From assembly GCA_021234155.1 (NCBI GenBank), contig JAJEKV010000077.1:852784-916783 (forward strand): DNA of 64,000 nt, read 5' to 3'. Both the position numbers and the translations under genes were made by a program. This document shows, in pieces, positions 1-12,535 of the stretch. The notes beneath the pieces are model-generated. The model searched no databases. It was not told the DNA's origin and worked only from the letters and a program-made list of their open reading frames with translations. This stretch comes from Isoetes taiwanensis. Lineage: Eukaryota > Streptophyta > Lycopodiopsida > Isoetales > Isoetaceae. Within the stretch, counting starts at the first letter, position 1, and every line of letters begins with the position of its first letter.

Positions 1-13
1 GAAAATGATGAAG

Positions 14-41
14 GAATAGAATAGAATAGAATAGAATAGAA
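14..41. repeat. AGAAT pentanucleotide microsatellite
   Basis: About five tandem copies of AGAAT read directly from the sequence, with nothing else around them up to the retroelement fragment that follows. Confidence 0.9.
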
Positions 42-122
42 GGATAAGTCTGATCTTGTAAATACCTGTATATATTGGTATACCAAAGATCCACAGTCTC
101 AATGAACCCTTGTAATACACCA

Positions 123-840
123 TTATCCCCGAATCGCTACTAGCGGTGTTTCCTCTTCTATTTCAGCACCACTACTCAAATAGGCACTTGGATTATAAGC
201 TCCTTGAGCCATCTTAACATACTTCAATTCAAATTCTTGTATGATAAGAGCCCATCTTGTAAACTTATGATCTTGGACAGTCTTATTGTAAATGCATGGC
301 AATGGGTTCACATCCATATGAATGTAAACATATTGTACATTTGCTGAATTCCATTGTGAAGGAAGAAGATAATGTCTAAATTTATTCAAGGCCCACTTCA
401 ATGCCAACCCACGATGCTCCACATGAGTCCATTTCTGCTCTTGTGGAGTTAACAACCTGCTATCATAGTAATTCACATCATAATGCTTTTGCTGATTTTT
501 CTGACATAGTGTGACAGCCAAAGCTTGCTCCCAAACTGTAAAGAATAAATGAAATGGCTCACTCATTCTTGGAGGAATCAGTAAAGTTCTCTCCCTTAAT
601 TGTCCAAGGCACCATTCAAATGCTTCTTGAGCATCCTCCTTCCATCTAAAATTCTGCACGTGCTTCATACAATCCACAAGTGCCTGGGTTATTTTAGAAA
701 AATTGTGCAAATACCTCCTACTAAAACTGAGTTGGCCATATAAGCTTCTCACTTGGGATACATTTATAGGTGGTTTCACCTTACCATGATCCACTTGTAA
801 CCCCTTTTCTGAAATATAATTCACAAGGCCCCCAAAAAAG
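123..840 (-). pseudogene. Ty3/gypsy-type reverse transcriptase tail and RNase H fragment
   Basis: A 233-residue open frame on the minus strand reads as the end of a gypsy-type reverse transcriptase joined to RNase H. The landmarks, in order, are an EKGLQVD segment, a NVSQVRSLYGQLSFSRRY segment (the usual region before the thumb), RNase H positions equivalent to YYSRKLTP and EKE (here YYDSRLLTP and VEHRG), FRHYLL, and a RWAL...QEF segment. The frame continues to about 840 as FFGGLV. The Asp-Ala-Ser motif expected at the start of RNase H is replaced by VWEQ, so the first catalytic aspartate is missing. No integrase follows before the window edge. This is a truncated, inactive copy. A related pararetrovirus origin cannot be excluded from this piece alone. 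Confidence 0.75.
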
Positions 841-2485
841 AACTAGCGTATAAAAACGATATGAGATCATCTGAAAACCATGATAGATGTAGTCTTTTAT
901 ACAACAATTTATTTGATAGAAGAAAACCACATGCTATAGCGATTTGCTAAAACTGATAGTGGCTTACAACATGGTTATTAATATTGATTACTAATGTATA
1001 GTGGTTTATTAAAACTGATTATAGTTTATGAGATGGTTTCAATAAAATCCCTTTATACCATAGTGGTTTATTAAAATTAGTATCAATTTATTAGAACTAG
1101 GAACGTTATGTTTCAACCCCTAAAAGAATAATGTCTTAAATTTGAAGATTCTCAGTTTACAAGAACCATGGATGATAAGTTAATAACCATATGTCCTTTT
1201 TTCCATAGAATGGTTCATGTATAAGCGTTGAGCATTAGTTTACGTATGGTGGTATAGATGAGACTATAAAGATTGCCACTTTGCCAAATCGTTGCACCTT
1301 ATACAGTGAGCCAACATCCGGACCAAAATCCCTTTGACATATTTGATGGGCGTTTAAACAACCTTCTATGCTTTGCTCCTTCTCCCTCACGAATGCCCCA
1401 TAACAATGTTGAACTTCTCATTCATCACACATCTCATAAAAAACATTTTGTGTGTTAAGCCAAGATAGTGGCAACTACCACCTAGCTTAATAGTTGAAAA
1501 ACTAAGAGCCTACCTAGTGTTGATGCAATAATTCGTTGCATGTGTAAAGATACCCACCAAACATGTAATATATGTTACTTATAGATGTCAAGAGTAAAAT
1601 AGTTCTTACAAATATATAACAACTTTGGCAATGTTTATTTGATATAGATAGTAGTTGTTTTAACGTCACAGAGCTACTAGATGATCACGATAAAACAATA
1701 TCAAACCCGATTGATGGAAGAAAGGATCACGTGAACAAGGTTGTTTCTCATAGGATAGAAATAGATATAGGTATATTAGGTAATTGTATTATCAAGCAGA
1801 ATAGCTATTTAAAGTAAGAGGTAGCTACTATTGAGTGTGTACTACTAAATTCTAGACTGATCTTATGTTAGATGGTTGTATACATGTACTTATTAAACCA
1901 CAAATGTGTATGCCTTTTGCACAAAAAATTAGGGAAGGGCAAAGGTAACTAAAGGGCTGGTTTCCAGAAATATTTTTGTGAAGCTCGATGATGTGAGCAC
2001 ATCTTACCGAGTCCATGTATCAGCCTTTTAATGGTGATTTTAGGTCCCGTTAACACCCAAACCCATATTTTTACAATATTTAGATCCTTATACATTATTT
2101 TCATGCATATCTACATAAAATCCAAAACTGCTATTTTGAGGGTTTCCTTGTTTGCGTATTGCTTCTTGCTCCCATAGGAAGAAGCTCCCTATTTCAAGCT
2201 CCCTATTTCAACTTTTGATAAGGAAGTCAAGCATATATTCAAGGTATGAATAGTGTTTGTCTACTGGTTATTTACTACTAAGTTAAGTATATGGTGCACT
2301 CAATGATTCTATGGTTAGTGGTTTCGTCTTATTCTTGATATGTATGCTCTATGAAATCGTTCGTCGTGCATGCATTAAGGGAATGGAACTCTAAGCTAGT
2401 TAAACCCCTAGCAAGTGACTATGCTCCATAAGCTTGAATAATATTCCTTTTACTATGAAGTCATCTCACAAGTGCTTACGATGGA
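841..2485. other. AT-rich stretch without recognisable gene
   Basis: No coding signal was convincing on either strand; the longest open frame (1273-1458) is 61 residues and resembles nothing known to me. A 17-base motif, ATAGTGGTTTATTAAAA, occurs at 998-1014 and 1060-1076, so part of the stretch is internally repetitive. Confidence 0.6.
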
Positions 2486-3560
2486 TTGGAGGGGCTTAAG
2501 ACATTAATATGTCCCTCATGTCTGGAGATGCCAATAATAAAATTTACTAAAGAGCATTGTCTCTCTAGATCCACATTGTTATACAATTTCCAAGCACTAA
2601 GGAGAGTCATACACAAACAAATGTCAACTGGCATCATTGTTTTGAGAAAATCTTCTAGTACATTGAAGCATCTTCTATGAGCTTGAAGCTCCTATCAGTA
2701 GGGTCATGTCATACATATCAGGTCTTGTACTAAGATTTTCCCTTCTAAACATGGAACAATAGACACCATCATCTACTAAACCTGCACAACTGAATCTATG
2801 CCATTATGATGCATACTCTTGAGATGCTCTACAGATAACCCAACCTCCCCAAGTTGGGTATATCCTGTGATTATTATACTCCACGATACCATTTCTGGAG
2901 CTGGTAGGTTTTGAAAGGTTACTTTTGCTACTTCCATTTCCCATATTTGGCATATAACCTAAAATATTGTCAAACTAAAGTATATTACCAACTATTTGTT
3001 GATGAGTATGTTTGCCGTTCCGTAAGGAACCTGAGATTCCACAAGCTTTTCGACATGCTCACAACTATTATTTTGTTAGCTCTATGCCTTGAAGATGCAT
3101 GTGTCTTTCTCTCTCTCTCTCTCTCTCCCCCGCTTTTTGTGAAGGACACTAGATAAATATCATTACGAATCAGAGAAACAAGTACAATAAGTTGAGAGAC
3201 AGGTTTAAAACTCAAAGGGAGAAAATGCCCCTTTGTGCAAGGCTATCTGTTCATCTCAGATGTTCATTTACTATGGTTTTCTTTAGTTCACGCATGATGC
3301 TGAAGATCGCTTCTTCCTAGCTGCCTTCTTGAGCATAACAATCCTCCAACCTGTTATAAAAACACTCGAAGGCAAGATAACCTTCACCACACTGAGCATA
3401 TCCTATGATCATTGTTCCCCGTGCTATAATGTCTTTGTTTGGTAGATGGTCGAAAGCTTTATGTGCTTCCTCCAAGCCACACATTTAGCATACATGTCGA
3501 CTAGGGAACTATTTACAACTATGTCACCATGAGCTTATTCTTCATAATCTCCTTATGAAT
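2486..3560 (-). pseudogene. Decayed PLS-type pentatricopeptide repeat (PPR) gene
   Basis: Minus-strand translation gives PPR landmarks in order, in shifting frames. Around 3525-3481 it reads IVVNSSLVDMYAKC, close to the common NALVDMYAKCG. After a two-base shift comes LEEAHKAFDHLPNKD and then GYAQCGEGYLAFECF (about 3475-3355). Around 2790-2740 it reads CAGLVDDG, the segment usually seen as GLVDEG. Around 2690-2580 it reads LEDFLKTM...MTLLSAWKLYNNVDL, which fits the E-motif region after the last PPR. PLS-type PPR proteins bind organelle RNA and often direct RNA editing. Frame shifts and stops occur throughout, so this copy cannot encode a protein. Small plus-strand open frames here are shadows. 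Confidence 0.6.
3108..3127. repeat. CT dinucleotide repeat
   Basis: Ten CT/TC units in a row inside the PPR relic. Confidence 0.9.
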
Positions 3561-4369
3561 GACATGGTATGTGGCATGACGTAGAAATAGAACCAACATA
3601 GCAATAGAACCAACATTCTTTAGATGGGGACGCCTAGTCATGTTGGCCCTATTTATAGCCTCATTATGCTATGGTAGATCATCGGCATTCTCTTGAGCTC
3701 CTACCTTGGTTGCTCCATCTTCTCTTGCCTTCTAGTGTCCCATCCTATCTACCTACTTCCTACTTAGTTTTTTGTTTTTGTAGATTACAGTCTTTGCCTT
3801 CTTGTGTGATGCAGTGGTTTTGATCTTGTATTTGTGAAATTTTGGGTTGTGTTACGGCAGAAATTTTGATCCCTGAATGCTTGGGGCTTGGATGGAGGTT
3901 TTACCACTGTGTTTGTAGAAGCTTTTACAGCTTTGCTGCTTGCCTTTCCACTGTCTGGACATCCTTTTTTACCGGCAAGGCAGCACTGTATTTGTGTATT
4001 TCGCAAGGCAATATCCACATCCTTTTTTACTGTTATCTTTAATCGAAGGACATGGCGGCGTTCTCCGACCCATATTTTCTTCTTCCCAATTGCAGATTCA
4101 ATCAGATTATTCATCGCTGTGGATATTCAAAGAGGCCTTGTTTCTTGTTGGCGATTATCTCTAGGATATTATTAGTGATTTCACAGCGACATGCACAAGA
4201 ACGGATAAAGGATTCCTGCAGTGTTTGAGATCAGATGGCAAAAACCATAGTTCTGGAGGGCGACCACTATGGAAAACTTGTAACCGTTTCAGCTCCTTGA
4301 GATCTAGCTATAGTTGACATGGAAAATTTCCGGGTCCGTCACTATACAAGTCTACTTAATAGCCTTGTA
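3561..4369. other. Unassigned stretch upstream of the GC-richer repeat
   Basis: Several overlapping open frames of 66-109 residues occur on both strands between 3785 and 4175, a pattern typical of non-coding DNA with few stops. TGTTACGGCA at 3849 also begins the LTR-like end at 20443, so a degraded LTR is possible. No protein match was recognised. Confidence 0.4.
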
Positions 4370-5915
4370 TACCTTAGGAAGTGGCAAGGGGTGCACACCT
4401 AAGTTAAATGCTTAACTTAGATAACCTTAGGATAAGGCCCATTTCCACATGGCCTTATCCTATTGGGCAACCGCCACACGGGCCCCACCCCATTGGTGCC
4501 ACGTGGCATCCCATGTGGACCCTAACTTATATTAGCCCAAACCCTAACCCTAAACCTCTTTTCCTGACCCTAGCACCCTGAGACTCATTCCACGCACGAA
4601 AACTCCGCTGAAAGCACCGGTGGCCGTGGGGCAGGCAAGTGCAAGAGCAGCCCGAGTGTGGATTCGATCTTGAGCAAGTGCGCACGACCAAATCCAAGAC
4701 CATGGAGATACCGTGGATTGGGTGGGAGTGCTTTCGGAGCAGTGTATGTGGAGTAGTGTTTGGTAGATCATCCGGAAGTTAGCACTCCGGATGGATTGGC
4801 ATTCGTGCACTAGAATAGAGCCATCCTAGAACCCTCATGCAACATCTTGAACCCTAATCAAGGAACCCTAACCGTAAGTTAGATATATATGATTAGGTTA
4901 AGATGTTCTTACGATGATTATCATGATATGATGATATGTGATGTTGGTTGATCATGTTTGCCCTCTTGTATTGGGAAGGGGGGGTAGAGACCTAGCAACC
5001 TTACTTAGTGATGCTCCTAGTTAGACCCTTTAGTTCCTATTATATTGCGCCTATGCATAGGTGGGGGCTATGATGACTCAAAGACCGCACAACGGGCTAG
5101 AGGCACAGGGGAGAGAGGATCCCCGAGCGTGGCTACTGGGGATCCCATAGTGGGCTAGGCTTATGGTCGGTCACTGCAGGTGGGTGGCATGGGTCCGACA
5201 CCACCCCGGGCAATGGTGTCACCCTCTCAAGAGTTGCAAGTGCTGGCTTGGCTCTTGTTTGGGAGGGAAAGTCGGGATCTAATCGCGGTGTCGCCACGAT
5301 TCTCTAGCCGCCCGTGGAACCTCTAGACCCCGAAGGGGAGATGCAACCCTTCCCCGCCCGACGGACCGGGGAGATGCAACCGGAGTAGTCCCGATGGGTG
5401 ATACCATGGGATTACGATCCGAAGGCTAGAGTCATGCCGTGAGCCCAATCTAGCTCATTCGCAAAGTATGCACTGTGGAGGGGCGGATGGAGTGGTCAAC
5501 CCCAGCCATTGTCTATAGCCAGCCCCGCCATTGTTATGACTCGTCCGCTTCTATCTTAAGACCTATCTAGTCGGGCCGACCTCCCTTATGAGCCGGAGCC
5601 ACGCGTAGGAGCTCTCATGTTTTATGGCATATGATTATCTTCTTTGCGCTATGGATATGTGGATGGACTACCCTTCGAGGTAGCATGATGTATTATTATT
5701 GCTAGTTCCGACGATGTTTATGCTTCCGCCGTGATAGGAGCCCATAGGAGAAGGGGGGCCAAGACACCTTTCACAGGTCCCCTTCCCGCACTATGGTGAT
5801 CCCAAAAAGTGCGGATAGATTGAGGGTCTCCGTCTTGGTCGGGTCAAGGACCGGATGGGGATTTCCTACGGAGGCATACCGGAGCCGTGATATTTAGTAG
5901 GGAGTGTCACACTTG
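4370..5915 (+). repeat. GC-richer dispersed repeat, LTR-like, copy 1
   Basis: Base composition changes abruptly here to a CpG-containing, GC-richer block with no open reading frame of note. A second copy lies in the opposite orientation at about 52070-53420. Shared anchors include a segment ending CCATGGGATT (5408 here), a segment GGATGGAGTGG followed by AGCCATTG (about 5487-5512), CCCTTATGAG (about 5583) and GTAGAGACC (about 4985). A run of CCCTAA-type motifs (ACCCTAACCCTAAAC) lies near 4541. Size, lack of coding capacity and dispersal suggest an LTR or a non-autonomous element. Exact ends were not determined. Confidence 0.6.
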
Positions 5916-7163
5916 CTCCAGCAAATTCAAAATAATGATGCCTTTCTAAATACTATTGTTTTTACTGCCTTATGGAACATTTGGAAGGCTAGAAATAGGA
6001 TTGTGTATGGTAAAAAAAATATCTCCATTTTTTAGATTAAGATGAATTTCCAGTTAGATTTGGAAGGCTTTGTAACTGCTCACAAGAGTAAATTTGGAGA
6101 CAATTATGACAGGAAATGGGATGTTGTTGGTAAATTCACTGGTGTTTTTAACTTTTTTAATTCCTTCCTCAATGTCATCAATTCTAATGCACCTTTCTCT
6201 GAAGATTTTGATAGAATATCCGGAGTTCCCGAGAGGGGAGGGGGTGAACAAGTTTGACACCATGTCGACATACCAAGAAGTCGCGACTTTATTGCAACAA
6301 AGATTGTGGGTTTCAAACTTAGTACCAATTGTGGCCACAAGCAACCCTCGCGATGAAATCAAGTTATACAAAGTTAGATGCAATAGCAATGAAGCATCAT
6401 GGGCTAAGATTTATCAAGTAGGAAGTTGTAAAGTGTAGATAAAATCGCTTTGTTCAAATTTTTATTCATGTACCACTTCTCATTGATGATAGACAGCCCA
6501 AGAGGTACTGTGGAATTATACTACTCTCATAAGATGGCTGATCTATATGGTATTAATCGCTCCTTCCCGATGGGTAAAGAAGACATTCATCACCGCTTAT
6601 GGAAAATGGATCTCAGTTCAACAGTTACAAGTTTGGGACTGACTCAGGTTTCTATTGGGTCTACAATGCCATCTTTAACCAAATCATGAACTCCCCATCA
6701 AATCCAGCCTAGCCATCATTCCTATTTCTCACTTCAAACCTGAACTGCAACTCTATAATATCTTGGTAATTTCTTTTGCTTAGTAATTAATCTTGCTTTT
6801 GTCTAACTTTTGCTCAAGCACTTGGAAAGCAATTTTGTCCTTGCAGGAATTAAGGATTCGAATGGCATGTTGTGATGTTTCTGCTATGCTTAGTTATCAG
6901 CTCCATCAAGTGGGGCAAAGCAGTATTTTGGGTATTTCCTCATGGAAATTCTACTACATTGATATCTTCTTGCAGTCGGTCTGCAACTATTTTACTTGAA
7001 AAACTCTATGCAGCTACTTTTTAAATCTTAATACTTTACTATTAAGATGTAACTAATGAGGATGTCTTTGCCCTCATTGGATGCATATTTGTATGGCTTT
7101 TATTAATTAATGGAAAAACCATCTCTTAACTTCAATAAAAAAATAAAAATAAAAATAAAAAAT
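5916..7163 (+). mobile_element. 5'-truncated L1-type LINE with A-rich tail
   Basis: From about 5925 the plus strand reads AFLNTIVFTALWNIWKARNR, the tryptophan-rich segment found near the C-terminus of plant L1-type reverse transcriptases (usually like WxIWKARN). Coding remnants with stops and shifts follow to about 7000. The element ends in a typical LINE tail, TTCAATAAAA followed by A-rich T-interrupted DNA (7133-7163). The reverse transcriptase and endonuclease are absent, so the copy is 5'-truncated and dead. I did not find a clear target-site duplication. Confidence 0.6.
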
Positions 7164-10100
7164 TGGGCAGATCTGGATGATGACTGCAAGGAGGGCACAT
7201 TAGACTTGTTCATAGTGCAAGACAAATGGGCAGATCTGGCTATGACTACAAAGACAACACATTCAACTTGTGGATTACAAACTTAGATTATCAGAGACAA
7301 CTATATAAAGATGTAGAGTTTGGCATTATATCAACAATTAACAGGATATGCAACACCTCAAATCTATCTAATTTTATATAATTGAAGTAAATTTGAGTAA
7401 TCATTGGCAAGGTTTTAGCTGAACTATCATTTTCAAGTAATAGAAGGAATCGGGCTCATGTTTGTAGACATAAGAGGATCAAGATCATTTCACAACAAAA
7501 AAGGGGATGAAAAGGTGTTCCAGACAACATGATGATATACATAAAACTCTAGCTCCAGAAGGGTTTTTTGTGAAAGTGTGTGCCCTGTTAGTCTGCTATC
7601 CAGTTGTATTCCTGGCGCCAACCACAAATATAGCATCCAATGTAAGACGTCCATGAGATTTCAAGGGCCATTGATTTGCAAAAAAAAAGACATTGTAAAG
7701 AGCAGAGCTAAATGATTGATATTCTTGATCGTGATGTCCTGGTTCTTGGAGGTTTGCTTTACAACCTCAGTTGCATTTCATGTAATCAGCTTTACCTGAT
7801 GGAGCATATGTACCTTGCTCAATTGACAGACCTCTTGACTAGGATATCGACTGTGTAATTGGCAGAACCAACATTCTTACAAATTGATTAAAATCTATGT
7901 ACTGCAACAACTTGTATTCAATACACAGCATCCAAATGTGTATCATAAAACAACAAAGAGGGTCTTCACATACAGAACTCCAAGTATACCTTAGGAAACA
8001 TTCTGTGCCTACAAAAATCTGTTCTATGAACCAAGATAAAAAAGTATCAAACCTGTACTCAGGATGCAAATGATGCAAAATTCATAAGATCAATAGAACT
8101 ATAATGCAATGGTTACACAAAACAAGGCAGTCCCACACAACTGCCCAGGCTTTCCAAGCTGCAAAAATTGGAAGAAACACAAATGCAAGACACAGAAGAA
8201 ATTGAAGAATAACTTCCTAGATACTGCAACCCAAATAAACAACAAAAAGATCCCATTTTAATGTCAACAAGCAACAAGCAAAGATGTGGTAGAGGCAAGA
8301 ACGAAAAACCTTCATGGCAGGTTAACTTATTAAAACATAGTATAATAACAAGGAAATAGAGCATCAAGAGAGCGTATCTGGAATAGCATTATTTGATTTC
8401 AAATATCTAAGCCCAATGCACAAATAGAAAGCTCTAAGGACCACATGCTTCATTTGCGGCATAAGTTTCATCGTATAAGTTCAGTCCTGAAGCCTATTCA
8501 GACAGTATGGTGGGCACCACAGCAAGCCTGAGCCTTAAGCAAGTTCCTAAAACCATTGGTGTTGAGCATAAAGATGCATCAACAAATCCTGTAGTAGACA
8601 AAACCGATGCAGACAGAGTTCCCTAGTTGGAAACCATGATCTCAAAGAAAAACTTCTCTTAGACAAAACCGATGCAGACAGAGTTCCCTAGGTGGAAACG
8701 ATGATCTCAAAGAAAAACTGCTCTTAAAATAAACCGCCCAATGCAAAGTCTTTGCGAATATAAACCGCTATAAGAAATAGAACCTTGGTGATTCTCAAAA
8801 AACCGCTAAATCTATATATAAAAAAGTTAGGAACTTAGTGCCACCATCCAAGGCACAAGAAAAATCAAGAAATATATTACAAAAATATCCGCACTAGAAT
8901 CCAACAAACAATAGAAGAATTGGCCCAAGAAATTTGCGTTAAAATGATGACTCGCTATAGATTGATGTCTCAAAGATGCCGCCATTGACCTTTTAATAAT
9001 ATTTCTATAAAAGTCGATTGCTCCCCAATAGATCTAATTATGGCTTATCCGGGCTGCGCTCAAGGAATTGATGATGAGTGATAAGATGCCAAGAATCGCT
9101 TTAGTATTCTGGACGCCCATATATAGAGTCCCAGATGTGGTATTCGACCTTTTTCTTTTGGTATTTTTGGCCATCCGATATCGCCTAAGTGGTATTTCCA
9201 AGAAAAAGTGGTGTTTTTGGCCAAAAAGTGGTGTTTCCACCAAAAATACCAGATTTCCGGGCAAAAAGCCGCGAAAACCGTGGAGGTGGAGCTAAAATCT
9301 TTGGTCGAATCCTCTTGCAATCCTCTCGATGACTTGAAATGCTTCAAAAACCCTTCCAATCGCTCGTCTTCCTCCTCTTTAACACTAGTTTGATGAAGAG
9401 AGGAAGATTTGAGTTCCTTATAGGGCCGGATCAAGGAAAAAATGACCCAAAATAGTTGATTCCCAGGGGCTTGAAACCGTGGAAGTGCATGCTGGTCGAT
9501 AAACGGCTAAATACCACAAAACAAGTCCCGAATACTACATTCGGACTCTAAAACACACGGTCCTTTAGTATCAGATTTATAGGAGTTTATAGAATATAAA
9601 GATCAAGTATTAGGGTATCCGTAACCTGATTTGGTACATTGAAACTTTATATGGAGATGAAAAAAAGAGATGAACCTGGAGGAGAACTTGTGTTGTCACT
9701 TCTGCATGTAAATGTTGAGACCTTATGTCTGCAAGGATACCACAAAGTAAACGATTCCTGCAAGGCAAGGCTGAACTAGTCTACGACCCTAATACATTTT
9801 CTTAGACCTCTCAAGCTCATCTTTCTTTCCTGGTATTATCCTACCAAGATGCATCAGAAGAAAAGGAAATAAGAGAGATGCAGATTAGAGCATTGTTTAG
9901 TGGAAAGAGAGGTGCGGCAATGAGAGAGATACAGGAAAAGGCAAGAGGCGCATGCAAATTTTTAGTCTTTTCTAACGTCAAGGACCTATCGATGGTGAAA
10001 CAATGGCTAATCAACATGTCAACTCAGATTCGGGTGATGTGGAGGTGCGAACTCAGATTCGGGTGACGTGGAGGCACGATGTGGACAGGCTAGAATTGCA

Positions 10101-10329
10101 AGAAAGGTTATAGGCTTGGTTGGCCTGGCATGCTAGAAAAAGAATCAGAGGACAATCCAATATATGATTTTAACTAATTTCAGCATGCAGATTATAAATA
10201 TGCAATAAAAAGGCTAAACTCCTACTTTAGCCTACTACTTCTACTACTAAAGCTCAAAACCTGTGGTCTGCAACTCAACCCTGAAGACAACAAATCATTG
10301 GAGACAACAAGGTAACAAGTCTCACTAGG
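7164..10329. other. AT-rich intergenic DNA with local duplications
   Basis: No gene is supported. Open frames here (7839-8078, 8113-8367, 9034-9434, 9878-10066) overlap on both strands and show no recognisable domain. Between 9160 and 9270 short elements of the form GTGGTRTTTYY recur in both orientations and could fold. A 65-bp tandem duplication is listed separately. Confidence 0.5.
8595..8724. repeat. 65-bp tandem duplication
   Basis: Two nearly identical adjacent units start with TAGACAAAACCGATGCAGAC at 8595 and 8660 and differ at only a few positions. Confidence 0.9.
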
Positions 10330-10430
10330 CCTATCCACTAGGGTTTTATTCCTGTCTGTGCATTGTGTATTGTGCCTTTGTTCTTGTCAATAAAAAGAGC
10401 CTCACGTCCTTCAAAAAAAAAAAAAAAAAA
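10330..10430 (+). mobile_element. Poly(A)-tailed retro-insert 3' end
   Basis: The sequence reads like an mRNA 3' end: CTTGTCAATAAAAAGAGCC, a near-consensus polyadenylation signal, followed about 14 bases later by 18 adenines at 10413-10430. This is expected for a SINE, LINE or processed-transcript insertion in plus orientation. The 5' limit and the parent transcript were not identified. Confidence 0.5.
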
Positions 10431-11027
10431 CAAAATGATTGCAACAATATCTTGCCACAAAGTAATAGACCCATAAACAGGCCAACTGGATCATTGCAAG
10501 ATACGTCATTATATCTGGCTCCGTGTGGAGCCCTCATGGGTATGCTTAGAAGTTGCTGCAATATTGTGGATGTCCAAGCCCCCAACACAAAGAACAGAGA
10601 CAAAAATGTCAAAGGGCATGTGGCTCAAAACAGAGGTGAGCAAATATTCGACTTTTTGGCTCACTGTAATTCTACACCAAAAAACACCCACGTGAGGTTT
10701 TTTTTCTTAAATTAAGCACCTATAAATATTGGGCCAAACTAACTAAGTTAGTAATGCGTTAGAAGTTAGTGACGCTATAATGCATTAGCATAAAAGTACG
10801 AATGCATTATCTGCTAATCAGATTAGAGACCTTGTGTTTGACAGGGTGCCCCTTTACACAATTCCTAGAGATAGAAAAAGAAGCATTGCCTTTCTTTGCA
10901 AGTGTTGAGCATGGATTCTTGCAAGATCAAAAAGTTTAAATCATCCTTTGTAAGGACAGGATCTTTGTCTAGAATGGAGAGATTAGACCTGTCATAATGT
11001 CGCATGTTTTGAGATTTTATTGAAGAA

Positions 11028-11260
11028 GCAAAGGGGATTTGGTGAAACTTCAGGAGCTCAATTTAGGACACTTCCAAATTGAAAGGTTGCATGCGTCCCT
11101 GTTTTAAAAAATTGATCCTGGCTAGTTGCCCATTGAAAGAGCTACCGATATCCATAGGACTTTTCCCAATCTTGGAGCTAAGGCTACATTCCCATGAGCC
11201 GAACCGGATTTTGAAATTGAAAGGTGTCAACCGTAGCTTTCAGAATTCCTCCGCCATTTC
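11028..11260 (+). pseudogene. Leucine-rich-repeat (LRR) gene relic
   Basis: Plus-strand translation gives LVKLQELNLGHFQIERLHASLF, then after a stop or shift ILASCPLKELPISIGLFPILEL, spacing typical of plant LRRs (LxxLxxLxLxxC...LPxSIGxLxxLxxL) as in NLR resistance proteins. Only two to three repeats are visible, in different frames, with no NB-ARC or kinase nearby. I read it as a short dead fragment. The similarity is by eye and the parent family is uncertain. Confidence 0.4.
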
Positions 11261-12535
11261 TGAAAACTCAAAGTCCACTTTAGCATTAACTTTGGCAATA
11301 ATTTGAAGTCAGGCGACAGCATGGGAATGTACCCTAAGCCAGAGCCTACCGGCAGAAGACTGTCGTCCTCCACTGCTATATCGATAAGGGCATTCTTCGA
11401 CTGGCAGGACGATGAACGACAAGCCAAATGTCATATAACACTGAGGGGTTTCCCATCTGCACCACATCCAATGGCAGAAAACAAGATATTATATCAGCCC
11501 GCCTCCCAAGGGTTTCCCCTTTGGGCAACCCAATAATATGGCATGACACAAAACTCAAATAATTCAACATTAGAATGCAGTTTGGCATTTAGCAAAGTTC
11601 TAGCATTTTTTGTTCTTTCCTGTATCCTGAGTTGCTAGCCATACCCATGCTAATTACCCTGTCATTTATTTCCATAGCTTAATCTTGAATGCGAATCGAT
11701 GCTTGGGACAAAGTGACTAACTCTAGGAAGCATTTCTTAACATTCAAAGGAAGTATGCAGCTTCTCTCTACAATCTTCTTCTTTCCTCACAATTGATGTT
11801 ATTAATTTCGGCAAACTTCTACTAGAGCTATAAATCACAATAATCCACGATTGCGGTCAACCATGGATTGCTAATTACACCTTGGAAACCCAGAATCCAT
11901 TGGTACATGGATAGATGTCAATTTCTAGCTAAAGGATCTTCATGAAGCATATTATTTAAAATAATTTTGAGAAACAACAGTGAACAGAGACCAAGAGTTA
12001 ATGCATATGTTAGAAGAAACTTGGAAGTATACAGGATAACCATGATAGATGACCGACGTGTATCTATTACTACTTCACAAGAGAGTCTAGAAAGAGAGAT
12101 GTTTGCACCAATTTCTTGTAATTATTATTTAAAAACTACTTAAAGTTAAGGCTATGTTATTTGAGCAACAAAAGAATGTATGCTCTTCATTACCATTTTG
12201 AACGGATGCGAAAGCTTCACAATGTAGCATGTTCTCAATGGTCCATAGTTGCTGCAGTATAGGCAATCTTTGAGTCATGTTGTGAAACCATGTCTATGAG
12301 TTGTAGTGCCATAGAAGCATCTCTTCCAGTAGGCAAGTGATTGATATCTTAATGCAACCATCAACCCATTCATGATATGCCATGGACTCGAATGGTACAA
12401 TGCTTTTCTTTGTGCTATTGTATGCCATGTTTAACTTTCAAGTGAGGTGCTCTCGAATCCCATGTTTAACTTTCACGTTTGGGCTTTGAATTTGATATTT
12501 TAGGGTTTGCGCTCTGCGAATTTTCCTTATCGATC
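11261..12535. other. Intergenic, upstream of the DUF674-type gene
   Basis: A 70-residue minus-strand open frame (11376-11588) overlaps a plus-strand one; neither is recognised. The final 100 bases should hold the promoter and 5' untranslated region of the gene that starts at 12536. The motif CCATGTTTAACTTTCA occurs twice shortly before it (about 12426 and 12460). Confidence 0.5.

Noticed and set aside
4530-4560. Interstitial telomere repeat
   Set aside because: Only two to three CCCTAA units, not a tract; similar short motifs are common in plant DNA.
12479-12535. N-terminal extension of the DUF674-type protein from an upstream non-ATG codon
   Set aside because: Family similarity begins at the ATG at 12536, which also has a good start context; the extension has no family match.
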